This document shows positions 7,850-16,181 of a DNA stretch of 48,691 nt, in pieces. A program made the position numbers and the translations under genes. The notes below the pieces were generated by a model. The model was not told the origin of the DNA. It did not search any database and was given only the letters and a program-made list of their open reading frames with translations. The DNA is taken from positions 1 through 48,691 of the forward strand of contig QZKO01000078.1 in assembly GCA_003599505.1 (NCBI GenBank), written 5' to 3'. This stretch comes from Nitrospiraceae bacterium. Its GTDB lineage: Bacteria; Nitrospirota; Thermodesulfovibrionia; UBA6902. The stretch's first letter is position 1. Each line of letters begins with the position of its first letter.

Positions 7850-8989
7850 TCAATATTGTTTCACCAGCTCAATCACCGTCACTTCCGGCGGCGCAAGGAA
7901 ACGTATCGGCGGTCCCCATGTGCCGGCCCCGCGACTGACGTACAGCGCTGAATTACCGGGAAGGTTTGATAACCCCGCATGGGAAGGATAATAAAGTCTT
8001 GTGATCAGGCTGAAAGGGAATATCTGCCCTTTGTGAGTATGTCCTGAAAGCTGCAAATCAAAAAGACCGGCGGAGTCCCTGTCTGTGAGGGGCCTGTGCT
8101 TCAGCAATATGGTATATCTTCCGTTAACAAGTCCCGAGAGCAATACTTTTTCGGGAATATTTTTTGACAGGCCGTAAATATCTCCGGCCGGGTCATCGAC
8201 TCCGGCAATATTAATTGTCCCCTCTACTGTAACCCCTTCCCCTCTCAGAATCCTGAACCCCGCCCTCTGAGTAAAATTCTGCGCCTGATCAAGCCCCGCG
8301 TAGAATTCATGATTGCCGGTTATCGCGAATTTCCCGTATGCGGGATTCAGCTCGTTCAGCATCTCCGCAAGTCCCTCAAGCCTGTTAATCAATCCGTCCA
8401 CAAGGTCGCCTGTGGACACCAGGATATCCGGTTCCGCAAGTTTGATCTGGTCAATAATCTTCTTAAGTCTTTCTTCCCTCACTATCAGTCCGAGATGCAC
8501 ATCGGATATCTGGACAATCTTTAATCTGCTCACGTGGTCCGGAAGCTTTGAGGTCCTGATCGTGACGTGTTCGGTGAGGATATTTTTCGCCTCGAAATAC
8601 CCGTATACGGCGGTCGTGAGAGAAAATATGACCGGAACAAAAAATGATGTCCGGGCCGAAGGGATTATCGACGAAAAATCCCTCCCGAGGACCAGGCCGG
8701 CCGAACGAAAAGTCAGCCTGTAAACGTCGATTACCAGAGACGCGGAAATGAATAAAAACAACCCTCCCATCCACAGGTAGCCCGTATAAGACATAAATCT
8801 TGCGAAGAATTCAAAACCATGCCTCTCTGAAACATATACGATGAGCGGGGAAAAGGTCATAACGACCATAAAGGCGGCAAGATAAGCGCCGCCCTTAAAA
8901 TTCAAACTAAGTGCGGCCCTTGTCCTGAGAAAGGCGTAGAGGTGAACGAAGCCGTAGACAACAAAGAAGAAGATCAGGAAGATACTCAT
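7850..8989 (-). CDS. Membrane-anchored metallophosphoesterase
   Basis: In this 379-residue protein the first 140 residues hold four hydrophobic segments. A calcineurin-like phosphoesterase domain follows, with its two-metal motifs in order: QISDVHLG (D-x-H), STGDLVDG (GD), TGNHEFYAG (GNHE), LLKHRP and LSGHTHKGQ (GHxH). This is the YkuE/YaeI type of membrane phosphodiesterase or lipid phosphatase. Known homologues include UDP-diacylglucosamine-like hydrolases, but the substrate is not determined here. It is 32 bp upstream of smpB and 8 bp after the DUF5658 gene, probably cotranscribed. Confidence 0.9.
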   Translation of the reverse strand: MSIFLIFFFVVYGFVHLYAFLRTRAALSLNFKGGAYLAAFMVVMTFSPLIVYVSERHGFEFFARFMSYTGYLWMGGLFLFISASLVIDVYRLTFRSAGLVLGRDFSSIIPSARTSFFVPVIFSLTTAVYGYFEAKNILTEHVTIRTSKLPDHVSRLKIVQISDVHLGLIVREERLKKIIDQIKLAEPDILVSTGDLVDGLINRLEGLAEMLNELNPAYGKFAITGNHEFYAGLDQAQNFTQRAGFRILRGEGVTVEGTINIAGVDDPAGDIYGLSKNIPEKVLLSGLVNGRYTILLKHRPLTDRDSAGLFDLQLSGHTHKGQIFPFSLITRLYYPSHAGLSNLPGNSALYVSRGAGTWGPPIRFLAPPEVTVIELVKQY

Positions 8990-8997
8990 GCTTTAAA

Positions 8998-9450
8998 CTA
9001 ACTCATGTAAAGATATATTTCGTATATGATGACAGCAAGGTATATCTGTATTGCTACCGGCAGGCCGATCCTGGTAATATTTACATTTTTAAAAACACAT
9101 AGGACAATTAATGCCACCGCGGTAATGACAAATTTTATCAAAGAGAAGTGGAAAACACCGACATCAAGGAAAAAGGCCATGACGGGATTAGCTTCCACAA
9201 CACTGCCTTTTTCTATCAGGGAAAGGGTCAAAACGGCATCCAGACAACTTAGCGTCAGCAGGGTCAAAATCACAATCAGCAGCCTTGTGCTGTACACATC
9301 TACAAATATATGCCTCTTTCTGTCCTCAGCCCTGCGGGAGGTCTTTCTTTTCCCGCCCCAAAAGGTATATCTGCTGATGACAGGAGTAGGACGCTCACGT
9401 CTGTCCCACAGCGCTCTCACGTATATTCCTTCATTGACCGGTTTGCTCAT
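8998..9450 (-). CDS. DUF5658-type membrane protein
   Basis: This protein has about 150 residues. A basic, Arg-rich N-terminus (about 45 residues, WDRRERPTP, KRKTSRRAEDRKR) is followed by three hydrophobic segments. The first contains LDAVLTLSLIEKGSVVEANPVMAFFL, the hallmark of DUF5658 proteins. The start is taken as ATG 9450; a GTG two codons upstream is also possible. The function is unknown. Its stop lies 8 bp before the metallophosphoesterase ATG, suggesting cotranscription. Confidence 0.75.
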   Translation of the reverse strand: MSKPVNEGIYVRALWDRRERPTPVISRYTFWGGKRKTSRRAEDRKRHIFVDVYSTRLLIVILTLLTLSCLDAVLTLSLIEKGSVVEANPVMAFFLDVGVFHFSLIKFVITAVALIVLCVFKNVNITRIGLPVAIQIYLAVIIYEIYLYMS

Positions 9451-9605
9451 TATCACTTATTATATGTCAAACTTGTTTCCAATTTCATGAACGCAAACTC
9501 CATGCCAAGTCGTAACCAGTTGATTAATTGAGGTTCCGTATTTTTTGATATCTCCTTATTTTGTAAATAAACCCGACATATTGGTAATTTCAACACATAC
9601 GCAGG

Positions 9606-10019
9606 TTACTCCGTCACTTCTATGGTGCCTTCCATGCCCCTGTCCCTGTGACCTTTAAAAAACAAAAGCTTCTTGTCACAATAGAAAGGATACTTGCCGG
9701 CCTTTACCGGGACAAAACGTATGATCTTCTGCTCGGAGCTCATCGACTCCTTTATATCCATCCCGGCTTCCGGAGAGCTTATCACAAAACTATGAGGGAC
9801 TATGCCGGGATCTTTTCTGACTATCAATTCAACAGGGATATCCTTTTTTACAATAATATGGGAAGGCTTAAAAAAGTATCCACCCCCGAATATCTCGATC
9901 CTCTGCACGCCGTCCGCGTCGACAGCCGCCGTGTAAACCTCCTGCATTTCACCTGCGTTGATTGAAAGAGCGCATAATGTGATGACCAGAAAAATCAGCA
10001 CCGGTCGAATGGTTTTCAT
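9606..10019 (-). CDS. Exported cupredoxin-like protein
   Basis: This 137-residue protein has a Sec signal peptide (MKTIRPVLIFLVITLCALSINA). The mature part is a single cupredoxin domain: FKPSHIIVKKDIPVELIVRK, VPHSFVIS, then YPFYCDKKLLFFKGHRDRGMEGTIEV. The His of VPHSF with Cys, His and Met of FYCD..GHRDRGM provides a type 1 copper ligand set. The spacing between Cys and His is slightly longer than in plastocyanin. It is likely periplasmic, in copper binding or electron transfer. AAAGGAGG precedes the ATG. It lies 51 bp downstream of the ABC ATPase gene but has no obvious functional link with it. Confidence 0.85.
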   Translation of the reverse strand: MKTIRPVLIFLVITLCALSINAGEMQEVYTAAVDADGVQRIEIFGGGYFFKPSHIIVKKDIPVELIVRKDPGIVPHSFVISSPEAGMDIKESMSSEQKIIRFVPVKAGKYPFYCDKKLLFFKGHRDRGMEGTIEVTE

Positions 10020-10070
10020 GGTTACCTCCTTTTTCTTAAAAGGATATCACTTAATGGAGGCAAGCACAAA

Positions 10071-10826
10071 TTAAATTTTAAGGATTCTGCCGAGGAACGT
10101 CTTTGTCCTCTCAACCTTCGGACTGGTAAATATTTCTTCAGGGGGGCCGGTTTCAACAATATCGCCTTTATCAAAAACAACCACCCGGTCCGCGGCCTCC
10201 CTTGCAAAGCCCATTTCATGTGTGGCAATAAGCGTGGTCATGCCTTCATCGACAAGCCCTTTTATGACAGAGAGGACTTCCCCGACCGTTTCCGGGTCCA
10301 GTGAGGACGTGGGTTCATCAAAAAGCATGGCCTCCGGCTTCATGGCAAGCGCCCTTGCGATGGCTACCCTCTGCTGTTCCCCTCCGGAAAGTTCACCGGG
10401 GTAGCAATTCACTTTCCCCTCCAGATTTATTCTCTTTAAAAGCGCAAGGGCGTTTTCAACTGCCGGATTCTTCCCCAAACCGAGCACTTTCACGGGCGCT
10501 TCGATGATATTTCCCAGGACCGTCATGTGGGGGAACAGATTGAACTGCTGGAACACCATCCCGACCTTGAGCCTGATACTCCTTATGGCTTCAAGATCTT
10601 TTCTGCCGGGTTTGACCCTTTCTATCGAATGGAGCTCGATGCCGTCAACGTGTATCTCCCCTTCCTGAAAATATTCAAGGCCGTTAATGCATCTCAAAAA
10701 CGTGCTTTTGCCGCTCCCCGAAGGGCCGATGAGCACAACCACTTCACCCTTTTGCACGTCGAGATCAATGCCTTTAAAAAGCTGTTGTTCTCCGTAATAC
10801 TTATGAAGGTTTCTGACCTGGATCAT
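10071..10826 (-). CDS. glnQ: Polar amino-acid ABC transporter ATP-binding protein
   Basis: This 251-residue ATPase powers import of a polar amino acid at the inner membrane. Walker A is GPSGSGKST, the Q-loop is [18 protein letters not shown], the signature is [15 protein letters not shown], Walker B is [13 protein letters not shown], and the switch His is in IATHEMGFA. It is of the GlnQ/HisP type. Its ATG overlaps the stop of the binding protein-permease gene by ATGA, so the two are translationally coupled. The substrate could be glutamine, glutamate or another polar amino acid. Confidence 0.93.
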   Translation of the reverse strand: MIQVRNLHKYYGEQQLFKGIDLDVQKGEVVVLIGPSGSGKSTFLRCINGLEYFQEGEIHVDGIELHSIERVKPGRKDLEAIRSIRLKVGMVFQQFNLFPHMTVLGNIIEAPVKVLGLGKNPAVENALALLKRINLEGKVNCYPGELSGGEQQRVAIARALAMKPEAMLFDEPTSSLDPETVGEVLSVIKGLVDEGMTTLIATHEMGFAREAADRVVVFDKGDIVETGPPEEIFTSPKVERTKTFLGRILKI

Positions 10827-12319
10827 CGCCCGGGCCCTTTCAATTTATTCTCCAGCCTCCTTGCAAGCAAAGACAACGGGTAGCTCATTGCAAAATACAG
10901 GAAGGCGACAATAAGGCCGAGCTCAAAGAACCTCAAAGTGGTCGCGGCAAGAATACTGTAAGTCTTGGTGAGCTCCACCATTGCGATCACTGATACAAGC
11001 GATGAATCCTTGAACAGCGCAATAAAATCATTGGTGATACCGGGCGTGGCAATCCTGAGCGCCTGCGGCAGAATGATTCTCCTGAGCGCCTGGGGCTGCG
11101 TCATGCCGAGAGAAGAGGCCGCCTCCATCTGCCCCTTTGGAACAGACATTATTCCGGCCCTGTAAATCTCCGCCTCATACGCGGCGTAGTTCATTCCGAG
11201 TCCCAGGAACGCGGCAGCCACCGGACTCAGTGAAATGCCTATATTGGGAAGGCCGTAATAAAGTATGTAAAGCTGGATAAGGAGAGGGGTGCCTCTGTAT
11301 ATCTCAATGTATGCTGTGGCAGTGGAACTGAAGGGGGGCCTGCCGTAAAGTCTTGCAATTGTGAGGACCAGCCCGAGCGTGACAGCGAGCGCCATGGATA
11401 CAACGGAGATAAATATTGTTATGCCCGCTCCCTTCAACAGCATAGGGAAAAAGGTATGGAGAGGGGCCTTTTTACTTTCCTCAATTATTACAGGCCCGGC
11501 GGATTCTTCCACAGTCAGGAACAGCTTTTCCTGTGTCTCGTTCCAGAGGCCCCATTTTTCATGTATTTTTTTTAACTCTCCTGACCGCAGGAGTTTGCCG
11601 AGGATTTCATCTACAGTTTTCTTGAGCCCTGTGTCTTCTTTTCTTATGGCGATCCCGTAAAAACCTTCACCGGCGGGAGGTCCCGCGTATTTGAGCTTCG
11701 GGTTGGGCTTTGCATAATAGGCCGCGATGGGGAGGTCCAGCAGCACCGCGTCCAGCCTCCCAAAGGCGAGGTCTTCATAGGGCTCAACCTGGCCTGAATA
11801 AATCCTTACATCCACTCCGCCGAGGCCTTCAAGGATATCCTGCGCGACAGCGCCTGAAAGGGTGCCTGCTTTCTTTCCCTTCAGGTCATTTATATCTCTT
11901 ATGGCCGTTTCTTCTTTTCTGACGACAAGCTGTTCAGTATAGATGTAATAAGGGACTGAAAACAGGACTTCTTCATTTCTCTGCGGGGTAATCTCCACGC
12001 CGTTCAGGACTATATCAAAATCCCCTCTTTTGAGGGCGGGGATTAAGCTGTCCCACGCATTCTGGGACTGCCGGGCCTTAACGCCGAGTTCTTTCGCGAC
12101 AGCTTCCGCGAGATCGACTTCAAATCCGATAAGCCGTGAAGGGTCTTCAGGCGAGGGGAATACATACGGGGCCCCGCCTTCCGCGTCAGAGCCCCACAGT
12201 AGATAGCCCCGCTTTTTTATCTTATCAATACTGGTTTCCCGGGGCTGGGAAGAGACGGTCCAGGAGAGGAAAAGAACCAATCCTATCAAAAGTGAAAAAA
12301 TTCTGAAAGAATTCTTCAT
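10823..12319 (-). CDS. Amino-acid ABC transporter, substrate-binding protein fused to permease
   Basis: In this 498-residue fusion, residues 1-24 are a signal peptide or anchor. Residues about 30-260 form a family 3 solute-binding domain ([66 protein letters not shown]). Residues about 285-490 form a GlnP/HisM-type permease with the EAA coupling loop [21 protein letters not shown]. The binding domain is thus tethered to the channel in one chain, an arrangement known from some GlnPQ-type transporters. It is cotranscribed with the ATPase, so the two genes appear to suffice for a whole importer. Confidence 0.93.
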   Translation of the reverse strand: MKNSFRIFSLLIGLVLFLSWTVSSQPRETSIDKIKKRGYLLWGSDAEGGAPYVFPSPEDPSRLIGFEVDLAEAVAKELGVKARQSQNAWDSLIPALKRGDFDIVLNGVEITPQRNEEVLFSVPYYIYTEQLVVRKEETAIRDINDLKGKKAGTLSGAVAQDILEGLGGVDVRIYSGQVEPYEDLAFGRLDAVLLDLPIAAYYAKPNPKLKYAGPPAGEGFYGIAIRKEDTGLKKTVDEILGKLLRSGELKKIHEKWGLWNETQEKLFLTVEESAGPVIIEESKKAPLHTFFPMLLKGAGITIFISVVSMALAVTLGLVLTIARLYGRPPFSSTATAYIEIYRGTPLLIQLYILYYGLPNIGISLSPVAAAFLGLGMNYAAYEAEIYRAGIMSVPKGQMEAASSLGMTQPQALRRIILPQALRIATPGITNDFIALFKDSSLVSVIAMVELTKTYSILAATTLRFFELGLIVAFLYFAMSYPLSLLARRLENKLKGPGR

Positions 12320-12336
12320 TCTTTCCCCGAGGAGTC

Positions 12337-13371
12337 CTAAGGCTGAATCCGGGCAAAAGTCGCGTGCCCTTTTCCGTAAACCTCTTTGAGTATTTTCCCC
12401 GCGCCCTTCGCAAGGAGGGCCTCCGCGAGTTTTGTGCCGAGCGTCTCCGCGTCCTCCGGTTTCCCCCGCTTTGAGCTCTTGATCAGGGTCTTACCGTCCA
12501 GGCTGCCAACGAGCCCTTTAATCAGAAGGATAGAGTTTAGAGTTTCAGGTATTGATCCTTTCCCTTGACCCTTGACCCTTGACCCTTGACCCTTCTTTTC
12601 TATTCTCGCATAAGCCCCAATCGGCACCTGGCAGCCTCCTTCAAGTTTTTTCAGGAAGGCGCGCTCAGCCCTGACGCAGACGGAAGTCGCGCGGTGATCA
12701 AGTTTTTTCAGCAGTCCGTTGATAAATTCATCGTCAACCCTGCATTCGATACCTATTGCGCCCTGTCCGATTGCGGGGAGACTGGTTTCAGGTTGAAGTA
12801 TTTCCGTGATCCTTTTCTTCAGACCGAGTCTTTTCACGCCTGCAGCGGCAAGAATGATCGCGTCGAACTGCCCTTCATCGAGTTTTCTCAGGCGCGTATC
12901 GAGATTGCCCCGGAGCTGCGTAATCGTGAGGTCCGGCCGTTTATTCAAAAGCTGGCATATCCTCCTTAAACTGCTCGTGCCGATATGCGCCCCTGTGGGG
13001 AGGCTTTTAAAATTTTGAATTTTGAATTTTGAATTTTGAATTCCTGTTATCAACGCGTCCCTCGGGTCTTCCCTTTTGCAGATGGCCGACAGATGGAGGC
13101 CTCCAGGCAGATCGGTCGGGACGTCTTTCATGCTGTGGACCGCCAGGTCCGCCTTTTTCTTCAGCAGCGCGTCTTCGATCTCTTTCACGAAAAGACCTTT
13201 ACCGCCGACCTGGGCCAACGGCACATCGAGGATTTTGTCCCCTGTTGTTTTAATCTTTTTAAGTTCAACCTCTATGCCCCTGTTTTTTTCAAGCTGGGCT
13301 TTTACCCACTCCGCCTGCCAGAGCGCGAGCTTGCTGCCGCGCGTCGCGATAATTATCTTACGTTTCTTCAT
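12337..13371 (-). CDS. hemC: Hydroxymethylbilane synthase (porphobilinogen deaminase)
   Basis: This 344-residue enzyme polymerises four porphobilinogens to preuroporphyrinogen in tetrapyrrole synthesis. Family blocks are ATRGSKLALWQAEWV, KEIEDALLKKKADLAVHSMKDVPTDLP, IGTSSLRR, ITQLRGNLDTRLRKL, and EGGCQVPIGAYA carrying the dipyrromethane cofactor Cys. It exceeds the usual 305-315 residues because of two repeat-encoded insertions, one reading NSKFKIQNFKS after ALITGIQ and one reading KGQGSRVKGQGKG after ARIEK. The start overlaps the end of hemA by 14 bp. Both insertions sit in loops between conserved blocks, so activity is plausible. Confidence 0.94.
   Translation of the reverse strand: MKKRKIIIATRGSKLALWQAEWVKAQLEKNRGIEVELKKIKTTGDKILDVPLAQVGGKGLFVKEIEDALLKKKADLAVHSMKDVPTDLPGGLHLSAICKREDPRDALITGIQNSKFKIQNFKSLPTGAHIGTSSLRRICQLLNKRPDLTITQLRGNLDTRLRKLDEGQFDAIILAAAGVKRLGLKKRITEILQPETSLPAIGQGAIGIECRVDDEFINGLLKKLDHRATSVCVRAERAFLKKLEGGCQVPIGAYARIEKKGQGSRVKGQGKGSIPETLNSILLIKGLVGSLDGKTLIKSSKRGKPEDAETLGTKLAEALLAKGAGKILKEVYGKGHATFARIQP
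12562..12595. repeat. Heptamer tandem repeat (CCCTTGA) inside hemC
   Basis: CCCTTGA is repeated about 4.5 times. Seven does not divide by three, so successive units are read in different frames and give KGQGSRVKGQGKG on the coding strand. A gain or loss of one unit would shift the frame. Confidence 0.9.
13009..13043. repeat. Heptamer tandem repeat (ATTTTGA) inside hemC
   Basis: About 4.5 copies of ATTTTGA are read as NSKFKIQNFKS on the coding strand. This second heptamer array in the same gene has a different unit but the same 7-bp period, so it too would shift the frame if one unit were gained or lost. Confidence 0.9.
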
Positions 13372-14641
13372 CTTTTCCTTCCTCTGTTTCCAGTTGAAAT
13401 AATTTCCTGATAACCTCCAGCATCACTTCCTTGTCATCGTTATCTGCTTTAAGCGCGGCCGTAGGAGGATGAATGATTTTATTGACAATGGAAGCGGTCA
13501 GATAATCAATGGCCTTTATCTTTTCCTCTTCCATGGGGCCGAGCTTGCCGAGTGTCTTTTCCAGCTCCGCCTTTCTTATTTCTTCAGCCTTGTTGCGGAG
13601 CGCCACGATAGTAGGCGTGGCAGACAGGGAAGCATGCCATTTAAGGAAAGAACCGATCTCTTCATCGACGATCTGTTCAGCCTTTTCAGCCTCTTTGGCC
13701 CGTTCCTGGATGTTTGTGTCCACAACCCCCTGGAGGCTGTCCACATCATACAGGTAAATATTATCAAGGTCATTTATCTGCGGGTCGATATTGCGCGGCA
13801 CCGATATATCGATGATAAACATGGGCTTCTGCTTCCGCTCTTTCATGGTCCTGTGCGCCTGCTCCTTGCCCAGTATATAATGGGGAGCGCCTGTTGAACA
13901 GATTACGATGTCCGCGTGTATCAGCTCCCGGACAAAATTCTCAAAAGGCACTACCATGCCGTGAAACTCATGGGCGAGCTCTTCCGCCCTCGCGATTGTG
14001 CGGTTTGTGATAAACACGTCTTTCACGCCGCTGTTTATCAGGTGCCGGGCCGCGAGCTCCGCCATTTCTCCGGCGCCGATGAGCATAAAAGACTTCGTCG
14101 GGAGGTCATCGAAGATTTTTTTCGCAAGCTCAACAGCGGCAAAGCTGATACTCACCGCGCTTTCGGCTATCTTCGTTTCCGTCCTGATGCGTTTTGCCAC
14201 GGATACGGACTTCCTCATCAGTTTGTTAAGGATGACCCCGGTGGCCCTGTTTTTAAGCGCGGCGTCAAAGGCGTCTTTTAACTGCCCGAGGATCTGCGGC
14301 TCGCCGACCACCATTGAATCAAGGCTTGACGCGACGCGGTACATATGTCTTATCGCTTCCGGGCCTCTATGTATATAAAGTGATTTATCAAGCAGGTCTC
14401 CCTGCACCTTATGGAAATCCGAAAGAAAGCCTTTTATGCCCTCAACGCCTGAATCGATATCTTTGACGTCGGCGTATATCTCTACCCTGTTGCACGTGGA
14501 AAGGATAATGCTTTCCCTGACGACACCTGAACTTTTGAGAAGGTGCGCGGCCTCTTCGAGTTTGGGTCCGGCAAAGGCGATCTTTTCCCTCACCTCAACA
14601 GGCGCTGTCTTGTGGTTGAGTCCGATAACTAAGATATTCAT
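13358..14641 (-). CDS. hemA: Glutamyl-tRNA reductase
   Basis: This 427-residue enzyme reduces glutamyl-tRNA(Glu) to glutamate-1-semialdehyde, the first step of C5 tetrapyrrole synthesis. The catalytic Cys is in STCNRVEIYA, the tRNA/substrate segment in GLNHKTAPVEVREKIAF and SSLDSMVVGEPQILGQ, the NADPH-binding fold in FMLIGAGEMAELAARHL, and the dimerisation helices are C-terminal. ATG 14641 is chosen because it begins MNILVIGLNHK and overlaps the ccsB stop as ATGA; an upstream extension of 67 codons lies inside ccsB. HemL and HemB are not in the window. Confidence 0.96.
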   Translation of the reverse strand: MNILVIGLNHKTAPVEVREKIAFAGPKLEEAAHLLKSSGVVRESIILSTCNRVEIYADVKDIDSGVEGIKGFLSDFHKVQGDLLDKSLYIHRGPEAIRHMYRVASSLDSMVVGEPQILGQLKDAFDAALKNRATGVILNKLMRKSVSVAKRIRTETKIAESAVSISFAAVELAKKIFDDLPTKSFMLIGAGEMAELAARHLINSGVKDVFITNRTIARAEELAHEFHGMVVPFENFVRELIHADIVICSTGAPHYILGKEQAHRTMKERKQKPMFIIDISVPRNIDPQINDLDNIYLYDVDSLQGVVDTNIQERAKEAEKAEQIVDEEIGSFLKWHASLSATPTIVALRNKAEEIRKAELEKTLGKLGPMEEEKIKAIDYLTASIVNKIIHPPTAALKADNDDKEVMLEVIRKLFQLETEEGKDEET

Positions 14642-15465
14642 AAGAACACATGGCTTCCCTTCAGTATAAGTGTTACGCCGAAGAACGCGAATATGACTAC
14701 TATAAAACCGGCAATTGAAAGGAGGGCCGCCTTTTTGCCGCGCCACCCCGCCGTAAGCCTGAGATGAAGCACCAAAGCGTAAATAAGCCATGTTATCAAA
14801 GACCAGACTTCTTTCGGGTCCCATCTCCAGTAACTCCCCCACGCCGAATTGGCCCAGATAACTCCTGATATCATGGAAAGAGTCAAGAGTGGAAAACCGA
14901 GAGTTATGAGATGGTAATTGATTTCATCGAGGGTCTGAAGGCTCGGAAGCTTCTGGAAAAGCCTGCTCAGGCGCCTGGATTTAACATTCCTCTCCTGGAC
15001 GAGATACATGACGCCGATGCCGCATGCCATGGCAAAGGCGGCGTCTCCCAAAAACGCGAGTATTACGTGGATCCCGAACCAGTAGCTCTGCAGCACAGGG
15101 CTTAACGCCTTTATCTCCCTCGGAAATATAGAGGACGAAAACATGAGGAGGAAGACAATCGGCATGATGAAGGAGCTTAAAAGGTTGAGCTTGTATCTGA
15201 ACTCATGAAAGAAAAACAGGACCAGCACGCTCCAGGAAAGAAAGGACGTCGCCTCGTGCATGTTGGTCACAGGGATATGTCCGCCTTCGAGATACCTCAC
15301 GGCAATATTTGCCGTATGGAACACAAAACCGGTTACCGCCAGATAAAGCGTTGCCCTTGAAGTGTTTTTCTTTCCCCTGAAAATTTCAATGATGCCCGAA
15401 ATAGTTGCGATAAAATAGAAGGTAAGCGCCAATTCAAAAAGCAGGACATTTGTTTCAATTTGCAA
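14638..15465 (-). CDS. ccsB: Cytochrome c biogenesis protein, CcsA/CcsB-HemX type
   Basis: This 275-residue integral membrane protein has about eight hydrophobic segments. It carries the WWD heme-handling motif near the C-terminus (WGSYWRWDPKEVWSLITWLIYALVLH) and conserved His residues in GGHIPVTNMHEA and FGIHVILAF. It belongs to the CcsA/CcmC/HemX group that exports heme for System II cytochrome c maturation. The start is TTG 15465, supported by AAGGAGAGA seven nt upstream. It is coupled to hemA, linking heme synthesis with cytochrome assembly; HemX-type homologues beside hemA can also affect GluTR level. The ResB partner is not present here. Confidence 0.9.
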   Translation of the reverse strand: MQIETNVLLFELALTFYFIATISGIIEIFRGKKNTSRATLYLAVTGFVFHTANIAVRYLEGGHIPVTNMHEATSFLSWSVLVLFFFHEFRYKLNLLSSFIMPIVFLLMFSSSIFPREIKALSPVLQSYWFGIHVILAFLGDAAFAMACGIGVMYLVQERNVKSRRLSRLFQKLPSLQTLDEINYHLITLGFPLLTLSMISGVIWANSAWGSYWRWDPKEVWSLITWLIYALVLHLRLTAGWRGKKAALLSIAGFIVVIFAFFGVTLILKGSHVFL

Positions 15466-16051
15466 GATTCAGTCTCTCCTTGTTTATATATTCTTTGACA
15501 TAGGCAAGGAATTTGTCAATTTCCCCTTTTCTGCCGACTACATCTACGTAAAAAACTTTTGTGTTTTCCCTTAATATCCGGGTCAGAGATGATGGATACT
15601 CACCTTTTTCTCCGGAATTGATGATTATAATATCAGCCTGTTTGCCTGTCTCCACGGCAGACGGCTTGATCCGCCCGTCCTGCCGGATGATAAATATAAC
15701 CAGATCGGGTCTCAGGAACTTCAGGGGGCTGTTGCCTTCAACTACAACTCCTTTAAGCCCCGCCATTTTCGATAAGGCGATATTCAGGGCGTCTCTCAGC
15801 TCAGCTCCGCCGGGACTTTGTATCCAGACGACCTTTTCAGCGCCTGCCGCGAGATAAACTGCGGTGTCTTTGCCCGTCTCTCCGAGAATCTTTTCATCCT
15901 CTGTAACAGAGGTATAAAGGGCGGTTTTAGTGAATTTGACGCCCCCGAACCCTTTCAGGTATTCAAGCAGGACGGCGCAGAGCGTTGTCTTCCCGACGCT
16001 GCTGTGCGCCCCGGTTACCGAGATGATTTTAAATGCGTCCGCGTTTGCCAT
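15455..16051 (-). CDS. MobB-like P-loop NTPase
   Basis: This protein has about 198 residues. The N-terminal P-loop ISVTGAHSSVGKTTLCAVLLEYL is followed by KFTKTALYTSV, KDTAVYLAAGAEKVVWIQS, a switch-like GVVVEGNSPLKFLRPDLVIFI, and ADIIIINS. This order resembles MobB (molybdopterin-guanine dinucleotide synthesis) and related nucleotide-binding proteins, but it is not a clear orthologue. ATG 16051 (MANADAF) is chosen because the upstream TTG extension is made of an 'atacaggatac' repeat. It overlaps ccsB by 11 bp, so it is the first gene of the hem/ccs run, and a role in cofactor handling is only inferred. Confidence 0.7.
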   Translation of the reverse strand: MANADAFKIISVTGAHSSVGKTTLCAVLLEYLKGFGGVKFTKTALYTSVTEDEKILGETGKDTAVYLAAGAEKVVWIQSPGGAELRDALNIALSKMAGLKGVVVEGNSPLKFLRPDLVIFIIRQDGRIKPSAVETGKQADIIIINSGEKGEYPSSLTRILRENTKVFYVDVVGRKGEIDKFLAYVKEYINKERLNLAN

Positions 16052-16060
16052 TATTAAAGA

Positions 16061-16086
16061 ATACAGGATACATGATACAGGATACA
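16061..16086. repeat. 'atacaggata' tandem repeat
   Basis: ATACAGGATAC is repeated with a CATG linker just upstream of the MobB-like gene. It is another phrase-like repeat of the window and creates a spurious in-frame N-terminal extension. Confidence 0.6.
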
Positions 16087-16181
16087 AGAGTGTGTATAAT
16101 ACAGCGTTAGGCTATAGGGCGCTTGGCATCTGTCGAAGGTGTTCGTAATGAATAATCAGGGCTTGTAACAACTCATTACAT

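Noticed and set aside
13358-14842. 494-residue form of HemA
   Set aside because: The first 67 codons are inside ccsB in another frame; the ATGA overlap start at 14641 begins with the conserved HemA N-terminus.
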